A stretch of 64,000 nucleotides of DNA from CANLBN01 sp965230205 (GTDB lineage: Bacteria; Pseudomonadota; Gammaproteobacteria; Pseudomonadales; Cellvibrionaceae). Below, piece by piece: positions 9,459-18,546 of this stretch. The notes under the pieces are model-generated. The model had not been told where the DNA came from. It ran no database searches and was given only the letters and a program-made list of their open reading frames with translations. The position numbers and the translations under genes are program-made. Within the stretch, counting starts at the first letter, position 1, and each line of letters begins with the position of its first letter. The stretch lies in the NCBI GenBank assembly GCA_965230205.1, contig OZ245996.1, positions 3,348,001 through 3,412,000 of the forward strand. Reading direction: 5' to 3'.

Positions 9459-10208
9459 TTACTCAGTGTCAATACGCCAATACGATGCAGGCAGTGTAAT
9501 GTCTTTAGGGCCCCACTGATTATCCATCGTACGAAGATTTGTTGAGTCTATATGCTTGCCAAGCGTTTGTTCAAAAGTATGTCGATCAATCTCTATAGCC
9601 CCCAGGCTGCTGAGGTGATCATTGTAGACCTGACAATCAATAAGCTTATATTGCCATTGTTTTAACTGTTCGACTAGATGCGCAATCGCTATTTTTGAAC
9701 CGTTGGTCGCCTTGCTGAACATTGATTCGCCAAAAAAGACATCACCCAATGCAATGCCGTAAAGTCCGCCAATGAGGCTATTTTCTCTCCAAACCTCTAC
9801 GGAATGAGCGTAGCCCGCTATATGTAGCTCTTCATAGGCTTTTATCATTGCTGGCGTTATCCAAGTGCCAGGTGTGCCAGTGGCGTCTCTACGGGGTTCT
9901 GAGCAAGCTTTTAAGGCCTCATTAAAATTTTGATCAATAGTGACACGAAAACCGCCTTGTTTAAGTGTTTTGCGCAAGCTGCGACTGATATGGAGTTGAT
10001 GGGGGTAAAGTACCATACGAGGAGAAGGGGTCCACCAGAGAATTGGGTCTCCCTCATTAAACCAGGGGAATATACCTCGTTGATAAGCAGCCAGCAGCCA
10101 GTCAGATGTTAATTGGCCACCAGCTGCTAGTAAACCGTTAGGCTCTGAAAGTGCCTGGTTTGTAGGTGGAAACTCGGGCGTAGTCGTATCAAGCCAGGGT
10201 AATTTCAT
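9459..10208 (-). CDS. aat: Leucyl/phenylalanyl-tRNA-protein transferase
   Basis: A 249-residue Aat protein that transfers Leu or Phe from tRNA to N-terminal Arg or Lys. Seen here: GLLAAGGQLTSDWLLAAYQRGIFPWF, WWTPSPRMVLYPHQLHISRSL and GGLYGIALGDVFFGESMFS, all diagnostic for the family. It is the first gene of aat-bpt-infA on the minus strand and follows trxB after 49 bases, so trxB may belong to the same transcript. Confidence 0.95.
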   Translation of the reverse strand: MKLPWLDTTTPEFPPTNQALSEPNGLLAAGGQLTSDWLLAAYQRGIFPWFNEGDPILWWTPSPRMVLYPHQLHISRSLRKTLKQGGFRVTIDQNFNEALKACSEPRRDATGTPGTWITPAMIKAYEELHIAGYAHSVEVWRENSLIGGLYGIALGDVFFGESMFSKATNGSKIAIAHLVEQLKQWQYKLIDCQVYNDHLSSLGAIEIDRHTFEQTLGKHIDSTNLRTMDNQWGPKDITLPASYWRIDTE

Positions 10209-10257
10209 CGCATGGTTTTACTTTAACTTAGCCCTGTAATTTATTGATTAATAAGCT

Positions 10258-11202
10258 TTATTGGTCTAAATATTTCTCTGCATCTAATGCGGCCATACAA
10301 CCAGCGCCAGCAGACGTGATTGCTTGACGATAGACATGATCTGCCACATCGCCAGCAGCAAAAACGCCCTCAATACTGGTTTGAGTCGCCTTGCCATTCA
10401 GACCGCTATTAATGACGATATAGCCATCTTTCATTTCTAGCTGGCCTTCAAAAATGCCTGTATTGGGAGTATGGCCAATAGCAACGAATACGCCTTGTAA
10501 ATCGATATCTTGAGTTTCATTATTTTCGGTATGCTTAACGCGCATACCCGTTACGCCAGTGTCATCACCCAAGACTTCATCAAGCGTATGATTCCATAGG
10601 AGTGTTACGTTGCCATTTTCTGCTTTTTCGAAGAGTTTATCCTGTAGGATCTTTTCAGAGCGCAAGCTATCCCGACGATGGACTAAAACAACTTCTTTAC
10701 AGATGTTTGAGAGGTACAGCGCTTCTTCCACAGCAGTGTTACCACCACCAATAACGGCTACTTTTTGATCGCGATAGAAAAATCCATCGCAAGTCGCACA
10801 GGCACTGACACCTTTTCCCATAAATGCTTTTTCTGATTCAAGACCAAGGTAACGAGCCGATGCTCCAGTCGCAATAATTAATGAATCGCAGGTATAAGTG
10901 TCATTCCCCTTGATGGTGAATGGGCGATTTCTTAAATCTACTTCATTGATGTGGTCAAAAATAATGTCTGTATTAAAACGTTCGGCGTGTTGTTGCATCT
11001 GCACCATTAAATCCGGGCCCTGTAGGGCTTCTATACCGCCAGGCCAATTCTCAACTTCTGTAGTGGTGGTTAATTGACCACCTTGCTGCATGCCAGTAAT
11101 AATAACTGGGTTTAAATTAGCGCGTGCAGCATAGATGGCGGCTGTATAGCCAGCGGGTCCGGATCCCAAAATTAATAACCGGTGATGTTTATCGAGGCTC
11201 AT
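10258..11202 (-). CDS. trxB: Thioredoxin reductase
   Basis: A 314-residue FAD/NADPH enzyme that reduces thioredoxin. The N-terminal FAD motif is ILGSGPAGYTAAIYAARA. The redox-active disulfide is in ACATCDGFF at about residue 137. The NADPH site is VAVIGGGNTAVEEAL, and the C-terminal FAD motif is GVFAAGDV. A start four codons earlier is possible, but the ATG at 11202 gives the usual N-terminus and length. It faces the LPS-kinase-like gene across 165 bases, with trxB leftward and the kinase-like gene rightward. Confidence 0.96.
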   Translation of the reverse strand: MSLDKHHRLLILGSGPAGYTAAIYAARANLNPVIITGMQQGGQLTTTTEVENWPGGIEALQGPDLMVQMQQHAERFNTDIIFDHINEVDLRNRPFTIKGNDTYTCDSLIIATGASARYLGLESEKAFMGKGVSACATCDGFFYRDQKVAVIGGGNTAVEEALYLSNICKEVVLVHRRDSLRSEKILQDKLFEKAENGNVTLLWNHTLDEVLGDDTGVTGMRVKHTENNETQDIDLQGVFVAIGHTPNTGIFEGQLEMKDGYIVINSGLNGKATQTSIEGVFAAGDVADHVYRQAITSAGAGCMAALDAEKYLDQ

Positions 11203-11367
11203 GATAACTTCCAAAACGAATTAATGGGTCAATTGTGATAAGGTGCTGAATAACCTAGAAAAAATAACTGTAGTCAGTAAAATAGCGCGCATCATACCAT
11301 GGTGTTCTCCGTCTCAGTAGAGATTATCACTGGCTTATTTATTAATTTAAACCCTATGTGGTAGAAA

Positions 11368-12051
11368 ATGCCTTTGCTAGATAAATTGTCATTTAAATCT
11401 TTGGCATCTTTTGATGAAAGCTTTAAAAAAATGATTTTGGCGCAACGTAGACAGAGGAAAGAAACGCTTCGAGAGGTTTACTTAGATTCTAAAAGTTATG
11501 TCTATAAGCGTTATATTATTAAGCAACCTTCATTTTTTTATGTAAAACCATGGGTAAATGAGGCTGTCACGCTGATTAAGGCGAATGGCTTACACATGGC
11601 TAAACATGTTGATTTATACAAGGGCATTAATAGTGAAGGCGATATTGAGATTGTTCATAAAAAGACCTTTATAGCTGGCGAGCCTTTAGAAATTGTTACC
11701 AAGAAACATGTTAAAAAACTAGCTGTATTGTTGGCTGATCTACATAAGCTTGGTTTAGTCACTAGGGATCCACATAAAAAGAATTTTTTTGAAGATGCTA
11801 AGGGTGATATTTATGTGGTGGATATGGGAAAAGCACACCTTCATCGCTTTAGGAGCCCTTTATATTTTTATAATATAGGTAGTGAATTTGCGAAGTTAAT
11901 GCATAGAACTATTGAGGAAAATAATGAATTTTGGGATCGATTTATAACTATTTATTTTCAGCATCACGTAATGTCTAAGCTTTCAAGAAAAGTGGTTATG
12001 CTGTGCTACTACATTTGCCAGTTTAATAGAAAGCAACGACGAAATTTATGA
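11368..12051 (+). CDS. LPS core heptose/Kdo kinase-like protein (RfaY/Bud32-type kinase fold)
   Basis: A 227-residue protein with a small kinase fold. LHKLGLVTRDPHKKNFF (about residues 130-146) sits at the catalytic loop, where kinases of this group have HxDxxxxN; here the first residue is changed but the Asp and Asn remain. VVDMGKA supplies the DFG-like metal-binding Asp. Proteins of this kind phosphorylate heptose or Kdo in the lipopolysaccharide inner core at the cytoplasmic face. No other LPS genes are nearby, so the substrate is an inference from fold alone. It lies 50 bases before ftsK. A serine/threonine kinase role cannot be excluded. Confidence 0.6.
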   Translation: MPLLDKLSFKSLASFDESFKKMILAQRRQRKETLREVYLDSKSYVYKRYIIKQPSFFYVKPWVNEAVTLIKANGLHMAKHVDLYKGINSEGDIEIVHKKTFIAGEPLEIVTKKHVKKLAVLLADLHKLGLVTRDPHKKNFFEDAKGDIYVVDMGKAHLHRFRSPLYFYNIGSEFAKLMHRTIEENNEFWDRFITIYFQHHVMSKLSRKVVMLCYYICQFNRKQRRNL

Positions 12052-12101
12052 GTCATCACATATTCATGCACTTTGTGCTTTTTCAGTAAGGTTATTTATA
12101 T

Positions 12102-14447
12102 TTGAAATCTACATCTAAAACTATGAGTGAGCCATCGCCAGTACAAAACGCATTGATACGTATCGTTAAAGAAGGTGCTTTAATCGGTTGGTTACTGCTG
12201 TGTGTTTATTTATTGCTAGCACTTTTATCATATTCATCAAGCGATCCTAGCTGGTGGTCTAGCACAGGCTCGACGAATAAAATTCAAAATACCGCAGGGC
12301 CGACAGGCGCCTGGCTGGCTGATGTATTCTTTTCATTGTTTGGTTACTTGGCGTACTTGTTTCCGTTGATGATTGCCTATCGTGTCTGGCGTGTTTTTAT
12401 GGAGAGAAATCGTGCGGTACCTTTTGATGGTTTAATGTTTCTTGTCCGTATTGTTGGGTTAATTTTAGTCATCATAGCGGGTACAGGTTTGGTTTCTCTT
12501 CAGATAGGAGAGCAAAGTACCAACTTGCCAGTTTCTGATGGTGGGGTTTTAGGAATTTCTGTTGCGAATGCGGTCGAAAGTGCTTTCGGTTTTGTCGGCG
12601 CTAATTTGTTATTAATGTCAATGGGATTATTTGGGATCACTATATTTACCGATCTATCGTGGTTATTACTAATGGATACCATTGGCTACACAACGTTAAA
12701 CCTATTTCGGTGGATAGGAGAAAAATTTACAAGCTATCGACAGCAGAAGGCTGAACAGAAACAAGTGCAATCTACGGTGCAGTCTCGTAAAGAGAGTGTG
12801 TCGAAGCAATTAGAAAAAAATAAACAGCGTATACCACCAACTATCTCAAAACCTATTCCGAAGCCGAAGCCTAGTCAGCGTATTGAGAAAGAAAAACAAA
12901 CGACGCTATTTGATACGCCAGTCACTGGCGAATTGCCTCCCGTTAACTTATTAGATCCGAGCGATCACTCCAATGATAAAGGTTTCTCTGAGGAATCTTT
13001 AGAAGCAATGTCTCGCTTGCTGGAATTAAAACTACAGGACTTTGGTGTTACTGCTGAAGTGGTCTCTGTATTGCCGGGGCCAGTTGTTACCCGTTTTGAA
13101 ATTCAGCCGGCGCCTGGTGTAAAAGCTAGCCGTATTACTAATTTAGCAAAAGATCTGGCTCGGTCTATGGCTGTTGTCAGCGTTCGAGTCGTCGAAGTTA
13201 TTCCAGGTAAGACGGTAATGGGAATAGAAATTCCCAATGAACACAGAGAAATGGTTCGCTTAAGCGAGGTGATTGCCTCAGATGTTTATGAGCAGTCGAA
13301 ATCACCATTGACTCTGGCATTAGGACATGACATTTCAGGGCAACCAATCGTTGCTGACTTAGCAAAAATGCCTCACTTACTTGTTGCAGGTACCACAGGC
13401 TCAGGTAAATCTGTTGGTATTAATGTCATGATTTTGAGTATGCTTTATAAGTCGACGCCCAAAGAGGTTCGTTTAATACTGGTCGACCCAAAAATGCTAG
13501 AGCTTTCTGTCTATGAAGGAATTCCTCACCTGTTAACGCCCGTTATCACAGACATGAAAGATGCATCTAATGGTTTGCGCTGGTGTGTCGGCGAAATGGA
13601 GAGGCGCTATAAATTAATGGCTGCACTGGGAGTGAGAAACTTGGCGGGTTATAACCGTAAAGTTGAAGATGCGATTAAAAAAGGTGAACCATTATCGGAT
13701 CCACTGTGGCGACCAGAAGAAGAGTTTATTGCGGGTGAGGCAGTGGCAACAGCGCCACCATTGGAAACTCTACCCGCTATTGTTGTTGTTATCGATGAAT
13801 TTGCTGACATGATGATGATTGTGGGCAAAAAAGTAGAGCAATTGATTGCTCGTATCGCACAAAAAGCACGGGCAGCGGGCATACATTTAATGCTGGCGAC
13901 TCAACGTCCTTCTGTTGATGTTATCACTGGCCTCATTAAAGCTAACGTACCCTCACGTATTGCTTTTCAGGTATCTTCTAAAATAGATTCTCGTACTATT
14001 CTTGACCAAGGCGGCGCTGATCAATTGTTAGGGCATGGTGATATGCTTTACTTGCCTTCGGGAACCAACGTGCCTACTCGTGTTCATGGTGCCTTTGTCG
14101 ATGATCATGAAGTACATAAAGTCGTTGCCGATTGGAAACGTCGAGGCGAACCAAATTATTTAGACGGTGTCGTTGATGAGAGCACTAATAATATTCCTGT
14201 CCCTGGGTTATCGACGGGTGGAGATGATGAAGGCGGGAGTGATGAAGGCGATGCGCTTTATGATGAAGCTGTAGCCTTTGTCACTGAGTCGCGCAAAGCC
14301 TCAATATCATCAGTACAGCGAAAATTACGCATCGGTTATAACCGCGCAGCACGTTTAGTTGAAACAATGGAAGCCGCTGGCGTGATCAGTGAAGCAGGGC
14401 ATAATGGTTCACGAGAAGTATTAGCGCCACCTCCACCGCGACACTAA
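12102..14447 (+). CDS. ftsK: DNA translocase FtsK
   Basis: A 781-residue septal DNA translocase. The N-terminal 190 residues hold four or five membrane segments, then a short charged linker (about 205-280). The motor domain has Walker A GTTGSGKS near residue 430 and Walker B VVVIDEFADMMM near 565. The C-terminal winged-helix gamma domain (about 718-775, SISSVQRKLRIGYNRAARLVE) reads KOPS sites. The start appears to be TTG: TAAGG lies about 10 bases upstream, while the first ATG (12123) has no ribosome-binding site. The linker is short compared with E. coli FtsK. lolA follows after 37 bases. Confidence 0.95.
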   Translation: MKSTSKTMSEPSPVQNALIRIVKEGALIGWLLLCVYLLLALLSYSSSDPSWWSSTGSTNKIQNTAGPTGAWLADVFFSLFGYLAYLFPLMIAYRVWRVFMERNRAVPFDGLMFLVRIVGLILVIIAGTGLVSLQIGEQSTNLPVSDGGVLGISVANAVESAFGFVGANLLLMSMGLFGITIFTDLSWLLLMDTIGYTTLNLFRWIGEKFTSYRQQKAEQKQVQSTVQSRKESVSKQLEKNKQRIPPTISKPIPKPKPSQRIEKEKQTTLFDTPVTGELPPVNLLDPSDHSNDKGFSEESLEAMSRLLELKLQDFGVTAEVVSVLPGPVVTRFEIQPAPGVKASRITNLAKDLARSMAVVSVRVVEVIPGKTVMGIEIPNEHREMVRLSEVIASDVYEQSKSPLTLALGHDISGQPIVADLAKMPHLLVAGTTGSGKSVGINVMILSMLYKSTPKEVRLILVDPKMLELSVYEGIPHLLTPVITDMKDASNGLRWCVGEMERRYKLMAALGVRNLAGYNRKVEDAIKKGEPLSDPLWRPEEEFIAGEAVATAPPLETLPAIVVVIDEFADMMMIVGKKVEQLIARIAQKARAAGIHLMLATQRPSVDVITGLIKANVPSRIAFQVSSKIDSRTILDQGGADQLLGHGDMLYLPSGTNVPTRVHGAFVDDHEVHKVVADWKRRGEPNYLDGVVDESTNNIPVPGLSTGGDDEGGSDEGDALYDEAVAFVTESRKASISSVQRKLRIGYNRAARLVETMEAAGVISEAGHNGSREVLAPPPPRH

Positions 14448-14484
14448 TGATGAATTTAATCAGGATATTTGACGCAGATAAAAC

Positions 14485-15120
14485 ATGAGAACCTTATTTA
14501 CTATTTTTACAATAGTTGCTGTTGTATTCACAACAACTGTATTTACAACAACCGCTATTGCGAATGACACACAAGAATTAGCCAACTTGTTGAAAGATTA
14601 CAAAACAGCACAAGGTGATTTTGAACAAACTTTAGTTGATGCGAAAGGCGACGTTATTCAAGAGTCATCGGGTATCTTTACGGTAAAATCACCAGGCTAT
14701 TTTCGCTGGGAAACCCAGCAGCCATTCCCTCAGTTGTTGGTTTCAAATTTATCGAAAGTGTGGCTGTATGATCCTGATCTTGAACAAGTGACTATTAGAC
14801 CTTATACGCAAAGTGTAGAGCAGTCACCAGCGTTGCTATTGAGTGGTAATGTAGAAGAAATTACAGAAAATTATGATGTTCAACAATCAGCTGCTGAAAA
14901 GAGTCACTTTACCTTAACACCTAAAAAGTCAGGCGGGACATTTACTCAGTTGGAATTGATATTTGTTGATGATGTGCTCAGCAGTATGATGCTGAAAGAC
15001 AGTTTAGAACAAACCACAACATTTACATTTGGCAATTTTGAAATTAATCAACCTGTTATCGATAAGTTTTTTCAGTTCGAACCACCGGAAGGGGTTGATG
15101 TACTGATTAATGAGTCTTGA
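14485..15120 (+). CDS. lolA: Outer-membrane lipoprotein carrier protein LolA
   Basis: A 211-residue periplasmic chaperone that ferries lipoproteins from LolCDE to LolB. A signal peptide spans residues 1-26 (hydrophobic core, then ATAIA before NDTQEL). The mature part has LLKDYKTAQGDFEQTLVDAKG and SPGYFRWETQQPFPQLLVSN, the LolA signature including its conserved Arg/Trp region, and GNFEINQPVIDKFFQFEPPEGVDV at the end. Between ftsK and rarA as in Pseudomonas; rarA begins within four bases of its stop, so they are co-transcribed. Confidence 0.94.
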   Translation: MRTLFTIFTIVAVVFTTTVFTTTAIANDTQELANLLKDYKTAQGDFEQTLVDAKGDVIQESSGIFTVKSPGYFRWETQQPFPQLLVSNLSKVWLYDPDLEQVTIRPYTQSVEQSPALLLSGNVEEITENYDVQQSAAEKSHFTLTPKKSGGTFTQLELIFVDDVLSSMMLKDSLEQTTTFTFGNFEINQPVIDKFFQFEPPEGVDVLINES

Positions 15121-15123
15121 TTG

Positions 15124-16518
15124 ATGGATGATCTTTTTGCTCAAGAGGCAGGTTCTCAAAAAGCATCTTATATGCCGTTGGCCGCCCGATTGCGACCACA
15201 AACTCTAGATGAATATATTGGCCAGCAACACTTATTAGGTGAAGGTAAACCTCTTAGAGATGTCATCGATAAAGGACAAATACATTCGATGATCTTCTGG
15301 GGGCCACCAGGCGTCGGTAAAACATCTCTTGCTAAATTATTAGCTCACCTGGTAGATGCCCATTTTGAAACCCTGTCAGCGGTTATGGCAGGTGTTAAGG
15401 ATATTCGTCAGGCTGTGAGTAACGCTGAATATCATTTGCAAAATGGCACTGGAAAAACAAAAAGAACGATTTTATTTATTGATGAAGTGCATCGTTTTAA
15501 TAAATCTCAACAGGATGCATTCTTACCTTATGTTGAAAATGGCACGGTTACTTTTATTGGAGCAACCACAGAAAACCCTTCTTTCGAATTAAATAATGCA
15601 CTCTTATCACGCTGTCGAGTTTATGTATTACGTAATCTAAGTGATAAGGATGTTGAATCACTGTTGCAGCGTGCGCTAAGCGATAAAGAGAAAGGACTAG
15701 GAGATAAAAATCTAAGCTGTGATCAGGAAACTCTTTCACTATTGGCCGCAGCAGCGAATGGTGATGCGCGCAAGGCACTAAACCTACTGGAAATCGCCAG
15801 TGATCTCTCCGTTGATCAGTGTATTACCAAAGATTCTGTTGCAGAGGTCATTGGTGGAGATGTACGTCGTTTTGACAAGGGGGGCGATATTTTTTATGAG
15901 CAAATATCAGCGTTGCACAAATCTGTACGTGGTTCTTCCCCTGATGCGGCTCTCTATTGGTGTATGCGTATGTTGGATGGTGGTTGTGATCCACTGTATA
16001 TCGCCCGCCGGGTGGTGAGAATGGCAATAGAAGATATTGGTAATGCTGACCCTCGTGCATTGCAGATAAGTCTTAATGCCTGGGATACTCAAGAGCGACT
16101 TGGCAGCCCAGAAGGCGAATTGGCGATTGGGCAGGCAGTTGTTTATCTCGCAGCCGCACCGAAGAGCAATGCCGTGTATAATGCGTTCAATTCTGTGAAG
16201 TCAGATATGGCGACATTGCCAGATTATGATGTACCTGTACATTTGCGTAATGCGCCGACACAGTTAATGAAAGAATTGGATTATGGTGCAGAGTATCGCT
16301 ATGCCCATGATGAGCCTGAAGCCTATGCGCCTGGAGAGAACTATTTTCCAGAAGAGATTGCTGATAAGCAATATTATTTTCCAGTAGAGCGTGGGCTAGA
16401 ATTAAAGATCAGAGAAAAGCTTACTTATTTACGTGAACGAGATGCACAAAGCAATCAACAACGTTATCCATTGTCCAAAAAGTCGATTGATAGTAAACCT
16501 AGTGATCAGAAAGGTTAA
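15124..16518 (+). CDS. rarA: Replication-associated recombination protein RarA (MgsA)
   Basis: A 464-residue AAA+ ATPase of the RarA/Mgs1/WRNIP1 family, acting at stalled replication forks. Walker A is GPPGVGKTSL at residues 60-69, Walker B is ILFIDEVHRFN near 117-127 and sensor 1 lies in FIGATTENPSFELN. The C-terminal tetramerisation part (KSDMATLPDYDVPVHLRNAPTQLMK) is complete. The ATG at 15124 is used rather than the TTG just before it, which directly follows the lolA stop. crcB starts three bases after its stop. Confidence 0.95.
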   Translation: MDDLFAQEAGSQKASYMPLAARLRPQTLDEYIGQQHLLGEGKPLRDVIDKGQIHSMIFWGPPGVGKTSLAKLLAHLVDAHFETLSAVMAGVKDIRQAVSNAEYHLQNGTGKTKRTILFIDEVHRFNKSQQDAFLPYVENGTVTFIGATTENPSFELNNALLSRCRVYVLRNLSDKDVESLLQRALSDKEKGLGDKNLSCDQETLSLLAAAANGDARKALNLLEIASDLSVDQCITKDSVAEVIGGDVRRFDKGGDIFYEQISALHKSVRGSSPDAALYWCMRMLDGGCDPLYIARRVVRMAIEDIGNADPRALQISLNAWDTQERLGSPEGELAIGQAVVYLAAAPKSNAVYNAFNSVKSDMATLPDYDVPVHLRNAPTQLMKELDYGAEYRYAHDEPEAYAPGENYFPEEIADKQYYFPVERGLELKIREKLTYLRERDAQSNQQRYPLSKKSIDSKPSDQKG

Positions 16519-16521
16519 CAA

Positions 16522-16893
16522 ATGGTTTGGCTGGCTGTTGCTTTAGGCGGTGCTTTAGGCGCAATGGGGCGTTTTGGCATTGCACAGTTGATGCCTTCCG
16601 TGAGTGGTGAATTTCCCTGGGCAACGCTCGTGGCCAATATTATTGGTTCTGCATTAATTGGCTTTTTCTATGTGCTTATTACAGAAAAGGGAGTGGTTGC
16701 TGAAGCATGGCGGCCTTTTATTGTTGTTGGCTTTTTAGGTGCGCTTACTACTTTTTCAACCTTTGCCTTAGATGGTTTTATTCTCTGGCAAAATGGCCAA
16801 TTGTCGACGGCGATTATCTATATTATTAGTTCTGTGCTTGCTTGTTTGTTGTGTGCAGCGAGTGCTATTTTATTAACACAACGTTTATTTTAA
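16522..16893 (+). CDS. crcB: Fluoride channel CrcB/Fluc
   Basis: A 123-residue protein with four membrane helices. Fluc family motifs are present: GGALGAMGRFG at the N-terminus, NIIGSALIGFFY in helix 2 and GFLGALTTFSTFALD in helix 3, which contains the pore Phe/Thr/Ser track. It forms a dual-topology dimer that expels fluoride. It is packed directly after rarA in the lolA-rarA-crcB transcript. No fluoride riboswitch is seen; the gene is driven from upstream. Confidence 0.93.
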   Translation: MVWLAVALGGALGAMGRFGIAQLMPSVSGEFPWATLVANIIGSALIGFFYVLITEKGVVAEAWRPFIVVGFLGALTTFSTFALDGFILWQNGQLSTAIIYIISSVLACLLCAASAILLTQRLF

Positions 16894-16921
16894 TCTATCT
16901 ATGACGAATAGGATGTATGAT

Positions 16922-17071
16922 ATGAAACATAACTTTGTCGCAAAACATGCGAGAAAATTTAATAAAACTGTCGTCTTTAAAGACAAAAAGAAAGCATTAA
17001 AACGCGGTGAATATAAGCATAAAAAGCATACTGCCCCGGTTAAATCAGAACGTTATCAAATAGCAGCATAA
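16922..17071 (+). CDS. Small highly basic protein (49 aa), unknown function
   Basis: ATG at 16922 opens a 49-codon frame beginning MKHNFVAKHARKFNKTVVFK and continuing with a Lys/Arg/His-rich stretch (KKKALKRGEYKHKKH). About 19 of 49 residues are basic, as in small ribosome- or nucleic-acid-associated proteins. AGGATG about eight bases upstream can serve as ribosome-binding site. I recall short proteins of this type as widespread uncharacterised gammaproteobacterial genes but cannot name a family. Its last 23 bases form the left arm of a terminator-like hairpin, so transcripts ending there would lack, or just include, its stop codon. Confidence 0.6.
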   Translation: MKHNFVAKHARKFNKTVVFKDKKKALKRGEYKHKKHTAPVKSERYQIAA

Positions 17072-17103
17072 GATTAGCTATGCACTATCTGATAACGTTT
17101 TGA
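17049..17103 (+). terminator. Long terminator-like hairpin overlapping the end of the 49-aa gene
   Basis: AACGTTATCAAATAG (17049-17063) pairs with CTATCTGATAACGTT (17085-17099), 14 of 15 positions, with further pairing inside (AGCATA / TATGCA). A TTTTGATTATT stretch follows. It ends the lolA-rarA-crcB transcript before serS. Confidence 0.7.
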
Positions 17104-17164
17104 TTATTATCATTAATCAATCTCGATAGAAAATAAAGTATTAAGTTAATTGGAATAAAGCATT

Positions 17165-18442
17165 ATGTTAGACCCTAAACTGGTTCGGACTGAGCCTGAT
17201 GTTGTTGCTAAAGCTTTAGCGAAACGAGGATTTGTATTAGATGTTGATGCCTTGAATGCATTAGAGGCAGAGCGTAAAGTGCTGCAAGTAAAAGCGGAGT
17301 CTTTACAACAGGAGCGTAATAGCCGCGCTAAGAGTATCGGTAAATCAAAAGCCGCAGGTGAAGATATTACTCCATTACTGTCTGAAGTAGAAAGTTTAAA
17401 AGGCCAGTTGGCTGATGCCGAGGATGCGCTAAAAGAAGTACAAGAGAAATTAAATGCATTATTAAATGCGTTGCCTAACTTGCCAGCGGATGAGGTGCCT
17501 GAAGGAAATGACGAAGATGATAATGTTGAAATTCGCCGCTGGGGCACACCAAAGACATTTGATTTTGATGTGAAAGATCATGTTGATCTTGGTGAAAGAT
17601 CAAATGAATTGGATTTTGAAATTGCCACTAAACTAACAGGCTCTCGCTTCGCGGTTATGCGCGGTCAGTTGGCAAGGCTTCATCGTGCATTAATTCAATT
17701 TATGTTGAACACACATATCGAAGAGCATGGCTATAAAGAAATTTACGTCCCCTATATGGTGAACAAAGATTCTTTGTTTGGGACAGGGCAGCTTCCAAAG
17801 TTTGAAGAGGACCTCTTTAAAACCAATGATGAGCGCGAATTGTATTTGATTCCAACCGCTGAAGTACCGGTCACTAACATTATGCGTGATGAGTTATTAA
17901 AAAGTGATGCAGAGTTGCCAGTTAAATTAGTTTGTCATACACCATGCTTCCGCAGTGAAGCCGGTAGCCATGGTAGAGATACGCGTGGAATGATTCGCCA
18001 ACATCAGTTCGAGAAAGTTGAATTAGTTAATTTTGTGAAGCCAGGTGACTCCGAACAAGCTTTAGAAGAATTAACCGCCTGTGCTGAAACAATATTGCAA
18101 AAACTGGAATTACCATACCGTACCGTTATTTTATGTACTGGTGACATTGGTTTTTCTTCTGCGAAAACATACGATATTGAAGTCTGGGTGCCTTCGCAGA
18201 ATAAGTATCGAGAGATTTCATCTTGTAGTAATTTTCGTGATTTTCAAGCACGACGTATGAAAGCGCGTTACCGCAGCCCTGAAACAGGAAAACCAGAATT
18301 ATTACACACTTTAAATGGTTCTGGTCTGGCTGTAGGGAGAACGTTATTGGCTATCATGGAAAATTACCAGCAAGAAGACGGCAGTATTAATGTACCAACA
18401 GTTCTACAGCCTTATATGGGTGGAGTAGAAAAAATTTCGTAA
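17165..18442 (+). CDS. serS: Seryl-tRNA synthetase
   Basis: A 425-residue class II synthetase. The N-terminal coiled-coil arm (about residues 30-105, rich in Leu, Lys and Glu) binds the long variable arm of tRNA-Ser. The catalytic domain shows motif 2 (CFRSEAGSHGRDTRGMIRQH, about 270-290), then EISSCSNFRDFQARR and motif 3 (LNGSGLAVGRTLLAIMENYQ, about 378-397). Full family length. The gene has its own upstream region after the hairpin at 17049-17103 and precedes cysG as in Pseudomonas. Confidence 0.97.
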   Translation: MLDPKLVRTEPDVVAKALAKRGFVLDVDALNALEAERKVLQVKAESLQQERNSRAKSIGKSKAAGEDITPLLSEVESLKGQLADAEDALKEVQEKLNALLNALPNLPADEVPEGNDEDDNVEIRRWGTPKTFDFDVKDHVDLGERSNELDFEIATKLTGSRFAVMRGQLARLHRALIQFMLNTHIEEHGYKEIYVPYMVNKDSLFGTGQLPKFEEDLFKTNDERELYLIPTAEVPVTNIMRDELLKSDAELPVKLVCHTPCFRSEAGSHGRDTRGMIRQHQFEKVELVNFVKPGDSEQALEELTACAETILQKLELPYRTVILCTGDIGFSSAKTYDIEVWVPSQNKYREISSCSNFRDFQARRMKARYRSPETGKPELLHTLNGSGLAVGRTLLAIMENYQQEDGSINVPTVLQPYMGGVEKIS

Positions 18443-18460
18443 TGTTATCTGAAGTTGTTT

Positions 18461-18485
18461 ATTAGGCGTGCACTGCATGCCTAAT
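18461..18485. terminator. Hairpin between serS and cysG (possible terminator)
   Basis: ATTAGGCGTGCA and TGCATGCCTAAT pair at 11 of 12 positions across one base, 18 bases after the serS stop. The T tract after it is poor, so termination may be partial, allowing read-through into cysG. Confidence 0.45.
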
Positions 18486-18546
18486 TGGTAATTTCTTGTA
18501 CCTGTTAGTTCTCTTAAAATATTTGTTAACTTAAAAATTATTCTCT

